DNA from: Emiliania huxleyi CCMP1516
Taxonomy: Eukaryota > Haptophyta > Isochrysidales > Noelaerhabdaceae
Direction: 5' to 3'
Length of the DNA stretch: 64,000 nucleotides
Assembly (NCBI RefSeq): GCF_000372725.1
Contig: NW_005194698.1
Coordinates: 125,800 to 189,799, forward strand
Below, in pieces: positions 29,701 to 36,869 of this stretch. Below the pieces are notes generated by a model that saw nothing but the letters and a program-made list of their open reading frames with translations, did no database searches and was not told the origin of the DNA. The position numbers and the translations under genes are program-made. Position 1 is the stretch's first letter. Each line of letters begins with the position of its first letter.

Positions 29701-30368
29701 TCCCAGACGAAGAAGACGTTGCATGCCTCGCGGTCGGAGCCGTCCGCCGCGTACGGCGCGTGGTGCGCGCGGTGGGAGTACGAGAGGACGGAGCCGCGGT
29801 GCGGGCAGGAGATGCCCTTCGGCTCGCCCGTCGTCCCGCTAGAGTAGACGCAGTACGCGAGCGACTCGAGGCTCGTCGCCAGCGACGGGAGAGCCGCCAG
29901 CTCGGCCGGCAGCAGCGCACAAGCCTCCTCCCAGCCGGGATCGAGGCAGAGGCGCGGCGCGTCGGCGGGCAGCTTTGCCGCCTGGCTCTCTAGCGTCAGC
30001 GTCAGCACCGGCTTCGCCTCGGCGAGCACACGCCGCAGCATCTCCGCCGGGTAGCCGACCTCCAGAGGGAGGTAGGCGCCGCCCGCTGACAGCGCCGCGA
30101 TGTAGCCGACGGCAAACTCGAGGCAGCGCGGCATGAAGATGGGCACGACCGGCTGCTCCTCGCTCACGCCGCGGTGCCGCAGCGACAGGGCCAGGGTCTG
30201 TGTCTGCCGCTTGAGCTCTGTGTAGGTGAGCTCCCGCTCCTGGTCGATGACGGCGATCCGGTCGGGTGTCCGCGCCACCTGCTGGTGGAAGAGCTCGTGC
30301 AGCGGCGAGTCTGGGTAGACAAACTTGCCCGGGCCCACGCCGTTGTGGCCATTGGCGTGGCCGCTCAT
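23781..30368 (-). CDS. NRPS-like reductase, domain order A-T-R-SDR
   Basis: Starts at 30368. Exon 1 (to 29017) encodes an adenylation domain: YSSGTTGEPKG, YSISECHD, YDTGDWGRLRPDGTLEI. Later exons add GRHDSMQKIRGYSVE (28803-28530), NEVSGKLDHKAL (28311-28141) and a carrier protein with the phosphopantetheine Ser in FDQGGHSL (28067-27976). A thioester reductase follows: VLLTGATGFLGAF, FCLVRASATE, VVDRVIHAAARVNLVFP, YVSTDAVF, and YAQSK for the catalytic Tyr/Lys. The last module is a second SDR: VVTGASGGIGAA, SNAGV, YSGTK, ending NEVLVEPRDAPA at 23781. The order A-T-R-R with a C-terminal SDR matches fungal ATRR glycine-betaine reductase, which makes choline. The usual A-domain Asp (FDxS) reads FFVW here, consistent with a substrate lacking an alpha-amine. 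Substrate is inferred. Confidence 0.75.
24771..24816 (-). repeat. Short intron between R domain linker and SDR domain
   Basis: On the minus strand the exon ends CTCACCGGCCAG. The intron begins GTCGAATCTCGGG, holds three TCTCGGGTAA-type units, and ends with a diverged copy GAGCCGCGCCGCTTCACCGG plus CCAG. The next exon starts GTCGCCGTC. The copy has already diverged by a base or two, unlike the perfect copies elsewhere. Confidence 0.7.
25798..25982 (-). repeat. Three tandem exon-plus-filler units at an NRPS-like intron
   Basis: The phrase CCCACGACCATCGTCCGGCC followed by AGGCAAGCC, the end of an exon coding TTIVRPG, appears three times. The copies are separated by 12-13-bp units of CCGAGATTACCCG/CCGAGACTACCCG. 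Each copy holds CAG|GC, so several GC donors lie in series before the common acceptor near 25590. Confidence 0.75.
25987..26070 (-). repeat. AT-palindromic intron filler with exon copy
   Basis: GCGGCCAAGCGAGG occurs on both sides of an AT-only filler (about 26006-26052) made of TTAATTA/TAATTAA words that can fold on themselves. On the minus strand the intron can run from GAG|GCGGCCAAG to TTAATTAG|GCGGCC. Confidence 0.75.
26381..26450 (-). repeat. Telomere-type filler in an NRPS-like intron
   Basis: Six TTAGGG units on the plus strand (CCCTAA on the gene's sense strand, 26383-26418) lie between two copies of a segment coding YAGLRRDNV (GTACGCGGGCCTGCGCAG and GTACGCGCGCCCTGCGCAGG). Splicing GT-AG between the copies keeps the frame. 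Confidence 0.8.
26921..26987 (-). repeat. 67-nt GC-AG intron with AT-palindromic filler
   Basis: The exon copy GCGCCTTCGTGCTGCGCGAG is present on both sides of a filler reading TAATTAACTATTAATGAGCT. On the sense strand, CTCG|GCGCC is the donor and TTAG|GCGCC the acceptor. The intron interrupts the Rossmann motif GATGFLGAFVLRELLAA of the reductase domain, which is intact after removal. Confidence 0.8.
27161..27655 (-). repeat. 495-nt intron dominated by a 10-bp GAGAGGAGCC array
   Basis: About 37 copies of a 10-bp unit (GAGAGGAGCC, with GAGCGGAGCC variants) occupy 27241-27610 on the plus strand. The gene's sense strand is therefore a very long, pyrimidine-rich tract (GGCTCCTCTC)n. The intron is bounded by CAG|GCGGGTC copies. 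A second filler, AT-only and palindromic (27163-27192), sits just before the acceptor TTAG. All six frames are open through the array because the unit has no stop; these ORFs are artefacts. Confidence 0.85.
27905..27975 (-). repeat. 71-nt intron inside the carrier-protein domain
   Basis: GGCACTCCCTCCGCGCGACG plus AGGCT is duplicated on both sides of an AT-only filler (27925-27973). The intron follows GGHSLRAT, right after the phosphopantetheine Ser. Because the copies are identical, several GC-AG placements give the same mRNA. Confidence 0.8.
28068..28140 (-). repeat. 73-nt intron with telomere-type filler
   Basis: Sense strand: GGCAAG|GTGTGGGCAGAGGTGC, then eight or so CCCTAA units (one imperfect), then CCCAAG|GTGTGGGCAGAGGTCC. 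The exon copy codes VWAEVL. Canonical GT-AG. Confidence 0.85.
28312..28529 (-). repeat. Three tandem units (74, 74, 70 bp), four exon copies
   Basis: A segment coding VPSFIVPMDELPTNE is present four times in direct orientation, each copy followed by a filler of TTAATTAATTAATTAATTAG. Each unit starts GTCCCG and ends TAG, so each is a potential intron by itself. Removing all three leaves one copy that joins HYM to VPSFIVPMDELPTNEVSGKL in frame. The other copies end in a stop (NEIY). Confidence 0.9.
28804..29016 (-). repeat. Three tandem units (73, 70, 70 bp), four exon copies
   Basis: A segment coding LRPDGTLEI is present four times, separated by fillers of TTGATAGTTAATTAATCGTT plus AACTAGTTAATTAATCAG. 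Each unit starts GCTGCGG and ends CAG (GC-AG). The fillers are internally palindromic (GTTAATTAATCGTTAACTAG). The three units differ by only a few bases, mostly in the filler. Confidence 0.9.
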
Positions 30369-30782
30369 GAGCAGCTAGAAATCCTAGCACGCGTGGGGGT
30401 GAAGGTGCTCGGAGCTTCCACGCGGTTGAATTCTTCTTTTGTTTTTTGTTTTTATTTACTGTTTTCTATTTCCGTTGTACGTGGCTCTTCCGTACATTCC
30501 CGGAGGAGGACTGCTGACAGGGTTTGCGATGAGCGTGACGATGAGGAGTGCGGCGAAGGGTTTCTTCTGTCTCGCGTCCACCCATACAACAAAACTCTCT
30601 CTCTCTCTCTCCCATACCGCGCTGGTGTCCAGTCCGAGCCAGGCTGTTCTTCGCCTTCCTACCTAACCTAACCTTTATTGAGTTGTTGCCGCCGCCTTTT
30701 GCCATTGGGCGCCCGCCGCGCGAAACTAGGGTCGCGTAGATCGCGTTGCACCACCTCGCCACCCAACGCGGCCAAAGGATAC
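30369..30782. other. Divergent intergenic space between the NRPS-like gene and the zinc-binding gene
   Basis: Contains a T-rich stretch (30427-30470), a CTCTCTCTCTCTCTC run (30595-30611), and copy 1 of a roughly 80-bp repeat (30577-30670) that recurs at 31808-31876. It may hold the promoters of both divergent genes, but no motif can be named. Confidence 0.4.
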
Positions 30783-31445
30783 ATGCATCAACCTTCTTCC
30801 CCTCGAGAACCCGCGGCGGCGATGGCAACCGCGCGGCGCCCGCTCATGTTTACCGCGCGTCAGCGCGGCGAGCCGCCCGTGAGCTGTGCATTTTGCCTGG
30901 ACCCCTGTGAGGTGTCCGAGAGGCAGCCCATCCTCACCTGCTCCCGCTGCAACGCCATCGTGCACGAGGCTTGCTGGTCGGCCTACGTCAGCGCGAACTT
31001 GGGCGCGTCCATGCTCGCGGCGAGGCAAGATGGTTTCGACTCGATGGAGGGCATTCGGCGACTGCATCGCTGCATCTCCTGCCGCGCATGCGTACACAGT
31101 TTGCCAAACGTCGGAGAAGCTCGCCTCGTCAGGACGCCACCTCGGCGGAAGCTGTCGCTGCGCGCTCAGATCAAGGAGCTGCAGAGGAGCGTGCGACAAA
31201 AGGAGGAGCTGCTGAGCACGATCCGCGCCAGGCGATCAAGGGTGAGCGCAGAGGCATGCGCCGCTCCCGCGGACTGCCCTTTGAGGTCGATGCGAGAGGA
31301 GGAGCAGGAAGTGTTGGGAGAGCTGGCCGCGACGCTGGCCAAATGCGCGGATGATAAGCGGGCGCGCCTCACCGAACTCACCGCGCTCCTCAGCTCCGGC
31401 GCCAACGACTCGGCGCCGTCCAAGAAGCGGAAGGGCCGGGATTGA
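30783..31445 (+). CDS. Zinc-binding (RING/PHD-like) protein with C-terminal coiled coil
   Basis: A single exon of 220 residues; an alternative start at 30822 gives 207. Cys/His spacing is CAFCLDPCEVSERQPILTCS, RCNAIVHEACW, then HRCISCRACV. This gives C-x2-C, C-x2-C, H-x2-C and C-x2-C pairs as in RING or PHD-type cross-braced fingers, with a long insertion before the last pair. A helix-rich tail follows (LRAQIKELQRSVRQKEELLS, EEEQEVLGELAATLAKC) and the end is basic (KKRKGRD), a possible nuclear signal. It may be a ubiquitin ligase or chromatin reader; the choice cannot be made from sequence alone. Confidence 0.55.
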   Translation: MHQPSSPREPAAAMATARRPLMFTARQRGEPPVSCAFCLDPCEVSERQPILTCSRCNAIVHEACWSAYVSANLGASMLAARQDGFDSMEGIRRLHRCISCRACVHSLPNVGEARLVRTPPRRKLSLRAQIKELQRSVRQKEELLSTIRARRSRVSAEACAAPADCPLRSMREEEQEVLGELAATLAKCADDKRARLTELTALLSSGANDSAPSKKRKGRD

Positions 31446-32216
31446 TGCCGACTGCCCAGCAGCAGGCCGGCCAGCGCCAAAGCCAAGCCAGCCGCAGGGT
31501 CGCAGTGCGCGGCGAAAGTCATAAGGGACCTCGCTGCGAGCCAGCTGAATGTAGGTTGAAGAGCGCAAAAAAAATCGCTCACTTGGGGCCGTCCGAATGT
31601 CGTCTCTACCGTCCAAGTTGTTGAACGGGAGGAGTGCACTGCACGCGAGGGTCGGTCGGCTCCTAACTAACTAGCTAGCTGTATATAGTGATCTGTGATC
31701 TTGTATATAGTCGCGATCTGCCGGCGTGCGTATGAGCGGCTCACTACTCGAGTAGCTAGAGCTCACACTAGAGGCCGTCCTCGCATTCGCTCTGTCATCA
31801 TCTGTCCCGCGTCCACCCATACCGCGTTGGTGTCCAGTCCGAGCCTGGCTGTTCTTCACCTTTCTACCTACCTACCTCGCTCTCCTGGTACCCAGCGCTG
31901 GCTTCTGACTGTCGTTGCTGTCTCTCCCTGCTCGACTGTCTGTGCTTGTGCGTCTTGGGTCCGGGGTTGTAAGAAAATGAGGCAAGTTGCTGCATGCGCC
32001 GAATTGTAGGTCACGTCGGTCCGAGGTGCCACCTCGGCAAAGCCCGCGACGACAGCCTTCGCCGGCAGGCACGTGTTTGTTGTGCTCCCCATACGGGCCT
32101 AGCCGTGCTTTGCCACCGCTCGTCTCTCCGGTCCCAGCCCGCAGCCGCGCGTGACATCCCCAGGCTGCACTCACACACCGCCGCTGCTCGTCCCGCACAG
32201 GCCGAACGCTGATGGA
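31446..32216. repeat. Intergenic with the second copy of an 80-bp repeat
   Basis: GCGTCCACCCATACCGCGTT, GGTGTCCAGTCCGAGCC and GGCTGTTCTTC at 31808-31860 match 30577-30655. The earlier copy has a CT-run inserted after CCCATAC. An ACTAACTAGCTAGCTGTATA stretch lies near 31668-31690. No gene is supported. Confidence 0.5.
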
Positions 32217-32468
32217 ATGATTTGGTACACCGCGCAGGAGGTGGAGAGGATCAACGCGCTGCTCCTCGCTAAGAAGCAGCAAGGTACAGGTGTCCTCCCG
32301 CCGCCCAGTTCCGAGGAGCATGGTCACATCCGGGCACTGAGCCGGGGCAGCAGCGTGGCAACCACCGCTGCCTCGCCGTCGCCCTCCGCCTTTGCCTCGC
32401 CGAAAGCTGATCGTGTGAAATGTGACGGGAACCCACTTTGCATCGCACCCACGACCCCCGCGGCGTAG
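32217..32468 (+). CDS. Hypothetical 83-residue protein
   Basis: A short open frame starting MIWYTAQEVERINALLLAKK, then a Ser/Ala/Pro-rich tail with CDGNPLC near the end. The start resembles the N-terminus of a helical domain. Family unknown. It could be a gene fragment. Confidence 0.25.
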   Translation: MIWYTAQEVERINALLLAKKQQGTGVLPPPSSEEHGHIRALSRGSSVATTAASPSPSAFASPKADRVKCDGNPLCIAPTTPAA

Positions 32469-33380
32469 GATCCCGGAAAGTGAGGAGCCCGGGCCTTCCC
32501 CTTTCTTTGAATGCCGTCTCCCGCGGTTTGCCTGTGTCTCTCGTCTACGCACACTGCCCTGTCTGAGTGCCTGTGTGTCTGTCGTTGTGGAGATGACTGC
32601 CCACTTTACCTGGTGTACTCGTAATAAAATACAGTAGAATCCCTGGCCTGCGGAGGCCACGAACAAAACACAGACTCACACGCGCTTGCGCCGGGCGCTG
32701 CGCCTGCGGCGCGGGCCGCGGGGCGCCAGCACGTGCAGAGTGCTCCGCAACGCACGCGGTCTCGGCACGCTCTCCGATGGTCCGGGGCTGTGGGACACCC
32801 TCCCCCTCTCTCTCCAAAGATGCCGCTGTGGCCTCGAACACGCTCCCGGCGGACGGGGAGGGAGGGCGCTCAGCGGCAGAGGGGTGGTGGCTGAGGCGGT
32901 GGGCGGTCTCAGGCGGGTCTCAGGCGGGGCAACGCGCGAGGGCGGCGTCGAAGGCGGGCATCTGGACCGGCTGCGAGGAGGCGAGGTTCCACGCGAACCC
33001 GAACCTACGGGTGGACGTGCAGGGCGTGCGCTGGGACGTGCCTCGGACCTCGGTGGGAGGTGGCTCCTTGGCCGAACTAGTCTATACCCGGTTCTCATGA
33101 AGAGCGTCTTGCCGAACTGGGCCTACGGGGGGGACGTGTCGCGTGTCGTGGACGCGGACAGGGAACGGAGGGGCCTTGACAAGGGGGGGGGGGGGGTCGC
33201 CATCCCCGAGCCGAGCGTGCCGCCCATGCCGCCGACCATGAAGCGCGCCATGTCACCGAGGGAGGAGGCGCGGCCCTTGGTCAGGAGGACGAAGGTCACC
33301 TACCAGCCCACACCGTGCTACCCTGTGCTCCTGCGGTGGGAGGACTCGCCCCTCGGCCCGCAGCGCGAAGGGGCACCGCG
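32469..33380. other. Uncertain region, possible exons of a minus-strand gene
   Basis: Minus-strand segments read like protein between AG|G boundaries: VTFVLLTKGRASSLGDMARF near 33300-33200, AQFGKTLFMRTGY near 33122-33080, FGFAWNLASSQPVQMPAFDA near 33010-32950. They may be downstream exons of the gene listed at 33384-33660. Frames and order are not secure. Confidence 0.25.
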
Positions 33381-33383
33381 TTG

Positions 33384-33660
33384 AGGATGTACTGGAAGAC
33401 AGTCGTACCGCACGTGGTGACGGCAAAGTCCTGTCGGCATGGGACCAGGGGCGGGTGTGTGGCGTGCGTGTGGCGTGGCGATGGCGACGTCCTTGGAAGG
33501 TGTGGGGAGGGCGCGAGGAGGAGGAGGGCCAGGTGCCAAGAGAGGGCCGTCTGTGAGCTAGATCTCGTCTCGACCTCGGCTAGATCTCGGCTAGATCTCG
33601 GCTAGATCTCGGCCTGTCCGATGTGGAGCTGGTCAAAGAGCATGTACGTATGCGCCTGGA
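33384..33660 (-). CDS. Possible exons of an S-adenosylmethionine decarboxylase-like protein
   Basis: On the minus strand AYMLFDQLHIGQ (ending near 33612) can be joined to DFAVTTCGTTVFQYILNAVP (from near 33432) by removing an intron filled with GCCGAGATCTA repeats. The joined order, Tyr-x-Leu, about 14 residues, then T-C-G-T-T, resembles the segment around the cleavage site of S-adenosylmethionine decarboxylase. However, the Glu-Ser-Ser cleavage motif is not present. The rest of the family is not recognisable nearby. This is a weak, motif-level call; the exon may belong to another family. Confidence 0.2.
33557..33614 (-). repeat. GCTAGATCTCG tandem repeat
   Basis: Four 11-bp units read CGGCTAGATCT on the plus strand. 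A related GGGCTCGATCTC repeat is at 33831-33867. Both look like intron filler of the kind seen in other genes here. Confidence 0.7.
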
Positions 33661-33953
33661 GGTTGGGTCAGTGGAGGTTGGGTGAAGGCAGGTGGTCGGA
33701 GGTGTGAGTATGTGTGGTGTGTGTCGGGCCAGGCAAGGATTCGGAACGGCATGCTTCGGTCAGGGTTTCGTCGACGGTTTCGTCGAAGAGCACAGGAGGC
33801 GTGGGTGTGTGCGTGTGTCAGGATCCATATCGGGCTCGATCTCGGGCTCGATCTCGGCTCGATCTCGCCTGCCAGGTCGGCCCTTCCTGCCACGACGCCG
33901 GGAGCAGCGACGCCTCCTCGCTAGAGCCTACCTCTCGCATCTCCTGGCGCGAG

Positions 33954-34911
33954 TCAGCGAGTCGGGTGAGAGAGCCGAGGCACGCCCCGCCTCGCCACAG
34001 CCTGTCTTCTGCTGCTGCAGCAGCACGCCGCACGCGAGCCGGCCTGCGGAGGCACGCCCACACCCCTCTCATCCACGGGCCACTCGCGGCAGCGGCAGCA
34101 GGCGGCGCGCGCGGGCGGACCGATCAGGGCGGGGATGAAGATTGCAAACGAGGCGGCCGTCATCTGCGAGAAGAGGACGCCGCATCCGCGCAACTCGACG
34201 ACCGCCTCGATGGCGACGAAGCCGGAGAGGATCATCGCGAGGCCTGCGGTGCCGGTCGCCTCTTCGTACCCTTGCCCGCGCGCCTAGCACCGCTTCTCCC
34301 GCACGGCTCAGTCCCTTCCGAGCAGCGTGCCTCACAACCCCTCCGGGCCCACGCGCCATGAAGAAGTCGACGAGGAAGGGCGAGCAGACCGCAAACAGGC
34401 CGTAGAAGGCGCCCATGAACGGGACGATCCGCATCGTGCCGGTGATGGCGCGCAGCGACGAGACCACGACCGACTCGCCCGTGATGCCCGCAAAGAGAAA
34501 GTAAAAGACGGGCGACGCCATCACCACGTTCGCCGCCGCCGCCACGTTCTTGCGCAGGAAGTCCTCGATCAGCTGCCGGTCGCTGATCCGATCGCTCACG
34601 CCGAGCGAGCGGAAGCCGGCCAGCAGCCCGTTGATGGCGGAGGCGCGCTGCTCGTCTGACGCGGCCATGGCGCCGAGGACGACGCCCGCGAAGAGCGCGG
34701 TCCCCTGGAAGAAGCCGGCGTCAAACTGGCCGCGCGCAAGCAGGCCCGCCTCCTCGGCCGCCGCGGTGCTCAGCTGGCGGGCGGCCGGCCGCAGCAGCGA
34801 GCCGCGCGAGCCGGCCGGGCAGGAGGCTCGCGCCACAGCCGGCGGCGCTCGGTGCAGGCTGCCTGCGCAGGCTCGCGGCGCAGCGCGGAGCGCACAAGCG
34901 GCGCGCAGCAT
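33954..34911 (-). CDS. Mitochondrial multi-span membrane protein, unknown family
   Basis: Start at 34911 (MLRAACALRAAPRACAGSLH). The first about 50 residues are Ala/Arg/Ser-rich without acids and end RQLSTAA, a typical mitochondrial presequence. Several hydrophobic spans follow: FFQGTALFAGVVLGAM, VVMASPVFYFLFAGI, MRIVPFMGAFYGLFAVCSPF. A GC-AG intron (34260-34356) joins FLVDFFM to ATGTAGLAMILSGFVAIEAV. The last span is FAIFIPALIG and the frame closes at 33954. Predicted length about 286 residues. The repeated motif between spans (SLGVSDRISDRQLIEDFLRK) is helical and polar. Family not recognised; inner-membrane location is inferred from the presequence. Confidence 0.55.
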
Positions 34912-35209
34912 ACTGGTCGCCTGTGAGGCGGGTCGGGGCGTTTGTGAGGGCGCCGAGCGGGCCACGAGGCGCGGGAAGGGGAGGAGCAGGGTGCTTGATG
35001 AGGCGTCGGACTTGTTGCAACTGTGGTGAGAAAAGAAAACTCGCGGATTTTTTAAGAAAGGCCACTCCAGGATGTGCTTCAGCTCGAGCAAAACGCACAT
35101 TGGGAAAAAAGAAATGTTGACGGCAGAAGGTTGACACGCTGCAAAGCAAGGTTGTGCTCGACGAGGTGACGCCAAGTTGACCGTGAGACACCAACCTAGA
35201 CCCAGAACG

Positions 35210-36430
35210 ATGCAGCGAGCGCGGCTCTGGTTTCTTGTGGGTCTCCTTCCTGCGGCCGTCAAGGCGCTGGCGGGCGAACCAAGTTCGTCGACAGAGGTTG
35301 CGGAGCTTCTACGAGAGATGCACCAGGAGATGGCGGCAACAGCTGCCAGGAACGATGCCAGGATGTCGGCGATGCAAGCTGAGATTGAGGCGCTCAAGTC
35401 TGCGAACGGCACGGATGCGCGCCATGCGCCCCCGCACGGCACAGGTTCGCACGGCGCGGGCGCGCTCGGCGGGGGCTCAGCTGACTTCATGGCAATGCCA
35501 AATTGCTCCATGCCTGCGCACACGATTGAAACGACCGCCATGAAGTCAGCTGCCGGCCGCCGCTGGTGCGAAATCCTGCGGTCAGCGTCGGCCGCCACGC
35601 TCATGCTCATGAGCCCGCCAAACTCCAACCCTCGCTATCAGCAGGAGGCGTACATGCGCAGCCCACGGTTTGAAGCGATTGCAGGCATGGGCTTCCACAC
35701 GGACGAGAGTGGGTGTGCGGTGCCGCATTTCCTCTCGCAGCTCGGCCAGGACTGGTGGATCTACATGAATCATGCTCGTTTCATGAAGCGCCAAGGCACC
35801 TACGTCGACCTTGCGGCAAACGACGCCATGGTCATCTCCAACACCTTTTTCTTTGACACGTGCCTGGGCTGGAGAGGCGTGTGTGTCGAGCCCAATCCGG
35901 CGCACCATGCGCGGCTGCGTAGCGAGCGCACGTGCGCCCTCGAGGCGCGGGCCGTCTCCACGTGCGCAAAGTATGGAGACGCCGCACTGCAACTCGTCAC
36001 ACGAGATGACGCTGGCGACAAGATTGGTGGGCACTCGCACCTGGGCTCGCCAATGCCCGGTGACCGCGCGCATCGTGCATCTGTCGTCAAGATTGCGGGC
36101 TGCACCTCGTTCACGGATGCGCTCGCCTCTCAACAGATTGATCATGTCGACTTCCTCTCTCTCGATATAGAGGGCCACGAAGTGGCGGCGTTGCGGTCGC
36201 TCGATTGGGCGAAGGTCACGATCGACATCATAATCTCGGAGAATCCCAGAGTGGTGCCGCTCCTCTGCGGCGAGCAAAACTATAGCCAGGTGAGCATTTT
36301 CAGTTCTGGCCAGGCAGAGCGCGCATACCTACGACCAGGCTTCCGATTGCTCGCTGAGGTGAACGGCGAACAAGTGCATCGGGTGCCACGGCCAAAAGGC
36401 ATGGGCGGCGGGCGGGTTCGGCGGCGTTGA
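35210..36430 (+). CDS. FkbM-family methyltransferase with N-terminal signal/anchor
   Basis: A single exon of about 406 residues; I chose the ATG at 35210 because MQRARLWFLVGLLPAAVKAL is a good signal peptide or anchor. A coiled-coil stretch follows (EVAELLREMHQEMAATAARN). The catalytic domain shows YVDLAANDAMVISNTFFFD, GWRGVCVEPNPAHHARL (acidic residue contacting SAM ribose) and the family hallmark VDFLSLDIEGHEVAALRSLD. It ends with LRPGFRLLAEV. FkbM proteins O-methylate sugars and small molecules. A secretory-pathway location would fit modification of glycans, but the substrate is unknown. No introns. Confidence 0.75.
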   Translation: MQRARLWFLVGLLPAAVKALAGEPSSSTEVAELLREMHQEMAATAARNDARMSAMQAEIEALKSANGTDARHAPPHGTGSHGAGALGGGSADFMAMPNCSMPAHTIETTAMKSAAGRRWCEILRSASAATLMLMSPPNSNPRYQQEAYMRSPRFEAIAGMGFHTDESGCAVPHFLSQLGQDWWIYMNHARFMKRQGTYVDLAANDAMVISNTFFFDTCLGWRGVCVEPNPAHHARLRSERTCALEARAVSTCAKYGDAALQLVTRDDAGDKIGGHSHLGSPMPGDRAHRASVVKIAGCTSFTDALASQQIDHVDFLSLDIEGHEVAALRSLDWAKVTIDIIISENPRVVPLLCGEQNYSQVSIFSSGQAERAYLRPGFRLLAEVNGEQVHRVPRPKGMGGGRVRRR

Positions 36431-36869
36431 CCTTCGTTGCGCGTTGGCACATAACATATTGCCAGCACAGCATACAGCAAGATGGCGTGGCTGTTCTCGC
36501 GCGCGTCACATACAAGTTTGTGCTCCTCCTTCGCTGTCCCATCTCCTCATCTCTTTCCCACCTAGGCGGGGCGGTGGGGGGGCGGCGGGCGCGGAGTGCT
36601 GGGTGCGGTGCGGTGCGTGCAATCGTGTGTTTGGCGTCATGTTGTGTGTGCCTTCGCTTGTTTTATTAATAATTATCGAAGTTTAGCTCAAAAAGAAGAA
36701 ATACGCCCGCCGCCCCACTACTGTTTTCCTGTGAGTCCTTTTCTTTCTTTCTTTCTACAAAAAAATACAACCCAAAGGCGGTCGCACAAATCGAAACGAG
36801 GAACGTAGAAAGGGGCCGTCGACGTGCCCGTCTCCGTCTGCTGAGCAAGCCGTCTGCACCTGGCGCTTC
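36431..36869. other. Promoter-side intergenic region of the giant surface protein
   Basis: Contains an AT-rich stretch (36660-36690) and a CTTTCTTTCTTTCT run (36741-36755). No gene seen. Confidence 0.4.
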
